34,602 bases of DNA from an uncultured Clostridia bacterium (GTDB taxonomy: Bacteria > Bacillota > Clostridia > Christensenellales > UBA1242), in contig CALVJT010000010.1 of the NCBI GenBank assembly GCA_944332315.1, positions 1-34,602 on the forward strand. Reading direction: 5' to 3'. The notes under the pieces were generated by a model. That model searched no databases and was not told the origin of the DNA. It saw only the letters and a program-made list of their open reading frames with translations. The position numbers and the translations under genes were made by a program. Shown piece by piece: positions 33,033-34,602 of the stretch (position 1 is the stretch's first letter; each line of letters starts with the position of its first letter).

Positions 33033-34157
33033 TTATAAATTAGCATCATCAACTTCAATGGTGATAGTAGCGCCGTTTTCGTCAAAAACAGCAATACCGC
33101 GGTCCTCGATTTGAGATTCCTCTACTCCACCGACAAGGTTGAATGGCATATATACATAATTATCGTACTGATTAGTGGTTCCGTAGCCAACATAAATATC
33201 AAACTCGTGTTCTGGGTTGTACTTAAATTCAAAAGTCTTTTTGCCGTCTACCAAATCTGCCCACTCAAATGCTAGCCACTGAGTTTCGTTGTAGGTGCTA
33301 CCGTACACATACTCCTCCGAGTTATCGGAAAGGAACACTCTAAAATCGCTGTTTTGGTAATCGGTGCCCTCAAGCGCGGATACATCCACGGTTACATACA
33401 CTGTCCAAACATCACCGTTTACTGCCTGCCCAAATGGCACAACTGTTACTGTTTTGGAAATTATTCTACCCTTTTGCGTATCCTCGACAACTATGGTTGT
33501 GGTGCCCAATTTTACTTGTGTTAGGTCCACCGTAAACTTTGCAGCGGTTGCACTTTGATAGCCCGATGTCACCGAAGTAGCCGTTGCGCCACTTAAGGCT
33601 TCGTCCTTTATTACAGCTTGGTTTGTAGAATAAATTTTTACATTTGATAGATATCCATCAGTGTTAGTGGTGTTTGTGATAAAGCCTTGCTGGTTGCCAA
33701 ACGAAAAGTTAAAATCTTGGTTTGCCAAAAATGATGTATCGCCAGCATCGGCTACAGAAATTTGGCTTGGTGCAAAGGACCAGCCCATACCGTACTCGGC
33801 GGTAGTTATTTCAGGCGCATCCACAACGGTTGCGGTTATGGTTACATCCGCCTCGGGCATTGTAAAGGTGTACTGCCCTACTGTATCCGATGCCACGCAC
33901 TCTACGCCGTTTGCAAACACTTTATCTACCATTATAAATGGCTGGGTTTCCACCGTAACAGTTACAGTATTACCCGCAGGCACTATTTGCGAGGCACTAC
34001 TGATATCGTACCACTGCCCGTCCTGACAAGTTACGCGATAACTGCTAGGATTTTTGTTTTTGCCATCGTCCCCTCCGCAAGCCGAAAAGACTATGGCTAC
34101 CATTGCAATAAACATCACTCCAACAATAGTTAAAATCGATTTTTTGCTTATACTCAT
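33033..34157 (-). CDS. Predicted surface lipoprotein with beta-sandwich-like domains
   Basis: A 374-residue protein with signal peptide MSISKKSILTIVGVMFIAM and lipobox FSAC (Cys27), followed by a Gly/Asp/Asn linker, so it is lipid-anchored on the cell surface. The first domain (about 40-113) has the pattern of a short Ig/big-like repeat ending in YTFTMPEADVTITATVVD, a phrase common in InlB-like and bacterial surface repeat modules. The second part (115-240) ends TTIVVEDTQKGRIISKTVTVVPFGQ, again Ig-like. The third (250-374) is beta-rich with many Tyr and Trp. The ligand is unknown. The start is the ATG at 34157 behind AGGAGGA. Confidence 0.87.
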   Translation of the reverse strand: MSISKKSILTIVGVMFIAMVAIVFSACGGDDGKNKNPSSYRVTCQDGQWYDISSASQIVPAGNTVTVTVETQPFIMVDKVFANGVECVASDTVGQYTFTMPEADVTITATVVDAPEITTAEYGMGWSFAPSQISVADAGDTSFLANQDFNFSFGNQQGFITNTTNTDGYLSNVKIYSTNQAVIKDEALSGATATSVTSGYQSATAAKFTVDLTQVKLGTTTIVVEDTQKGRIISKTVTVVPFGQAVNGDVWTVYVTVDVSALEGTDYQNSDFRVFLSDNSEEYVYGSTYNETQWLAFEWADLVDGKKTFEFKYNPEHEFDIYVGYGTTNQYDNYVYMPFNLVGGVEESQIEDRGIAVFDENGATITIEVDDANL

Positions 34158-34174
34158 ACTTTCCTCCTACATTT

Positions 34175-34203
34175 ATAATATCATTTTTACGCCAATTTAG
34201 CAA
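34175..34203 (-). promoter_or_regulatory. Promoter of the 374-residue lipoprotein gene
   Basis: On the minus strand TTGCTA, a 17-base spacer and TATTAT, just upstream of the ribosome binding site. Confidence 0.6.
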
Positions 34204-34241
34204 TAAATTTGATGCTATTTATACATATTTATATAGGCTTT

Positions 34242-34602
34242 GCGCGTGGAGCAACAGCTGTGCGCGGGTGCATCGGCTGGGCGTGTGGTGCAATGGCTGT
34301 GCGTGCGTGCATCGGCTGGGCGCGAGTGCATCGGCTGGGCGTGTGGTGCAACAGCTATGCGCGGGTGCATCGGCTGTGCGTGTGGATCCGTGGCTGTGCC
34401 GTGGGTGGAATGCCTGTGCGTGTGGAGCAATGGCTGGACGGGGGTGCATCGGCTGGGCGCGGGTGCAATGGCTGGGCGCGTGGAGCATCGGCTGTGCGCG
34501 TGGAGCATCGGCTGGGCGCGTGGTGCAAGGGCTGGACGCGGGTGCAATGGCTGTGCGTGGGTGCAATGGCTGGACGCGGGTGCAATGGCTGTGCGCGTGG
34601 AG
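34242..34602. repeat. GC-rich 19/20-base minisatellite, cut by the window edge
   Basis: About eighteen degenerate units of the form GCGCGNGTGCATCGGCTGG or GCGYGTGGWGCAAYGGCTGT follow each other to the end of the window. The region is strikingly G+C-rich compared with the rest. Several frames are open only because stop codons are excluded by the unit sequence, and the predicted peptides (His/Pro/Arg/Ala-rich) have no start signal, so I do not call a gene. Confidence 0.88.

Noticed and set aside
34215..34585. Three overlapping long minus-strand frames encoding His/Pro/Arg/Ala-rich repeat peptides
   Set aside because: All frames are open because the repeat unit excludes stops; there is no promoter or ribosome binding site and the frames overlap, so this is a non-coding minisatellite.

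Overview
The window is 34.6 kb of AT-rich bacterial DNA using the standard code, with strong sigma-A type promoters (TTGACA-N17-TATAAT) and Gram-positive style ribosome binding sites. An HrcA/CIRCE-controlled hrcA-grpE-dnaK-dnaJ operon, DegV, rubrerythrin, two lipoproteins with classical lipoboxes and an InlB-repeat/GLUG surface protein together suggest an anaerobic low-GC Bacillota, probably an uncultured Clostridia. The species cannot be fixed from the sequence alone. Nearly all genes lie on the minus strand.

Layout. 0-4 kb: an IS3-like terminal repeat at the edge, a large surface protein whose 5' end is disrupted beside a 13-G tract, and two adjacent paralogous regulators that each carry two HTH domains, with a tandem operator overlapping their promoter. 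4-7.5 kb: alanine racemase with an insertion of about 290 residues, a complex repeat block, and a guanine-deaminase-like enzyme. 7.7-11.8 kb: tRNA-Leu, a GNAT acetyltransferase on an apparently leaderless mRNA, a metallophosphoesterase, an unknown protein whose stop codon lies inside a MITE-like terminal repeat, and rubrerythrin. 12-16.6 kb: rarA and a membrane-anchored unknown protein, flanked by a distant 24-bp inverted repeat, then tRNA-Thr. 16.6-23.1 kb: a two-gene envelope operon, endonuclease III, an unknown protein, DegV and a small charged protein. 23.4-29.8 kb: a second IS3-like end, then the heat-shock operon. 30-34.6 kb: an unknown 508-residue protein, a small acidic protein, a lipoprotein and a GC-rich 19/20-bp minisatellite cut by the window edge.

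Two signals stand out. First, GrpE carries a roughly 300-residue N-terminal extension: ten CKDGCDCGC motifs in 33-residue tandem repeats, then a His-rich segment. It looks like a metallothionein-like metal-binding domain fused to the DnaK nucleotide exchange factor, and its start is fixed by overlap with hrcA. Second, eight intergenic blocks share one modular family of fold-back repeats. Each module has a hairpin followed by a tail containing GTGGTC. Stem sequences differ between copies while pairing is kept. The blocks always lie next to gene 3' ends, sometimes supply the stop codon, and one lies inside the heat-shock operon between grpE and dnaK.

All functional statements come from reading motifs and family resemblance; no database search was run.
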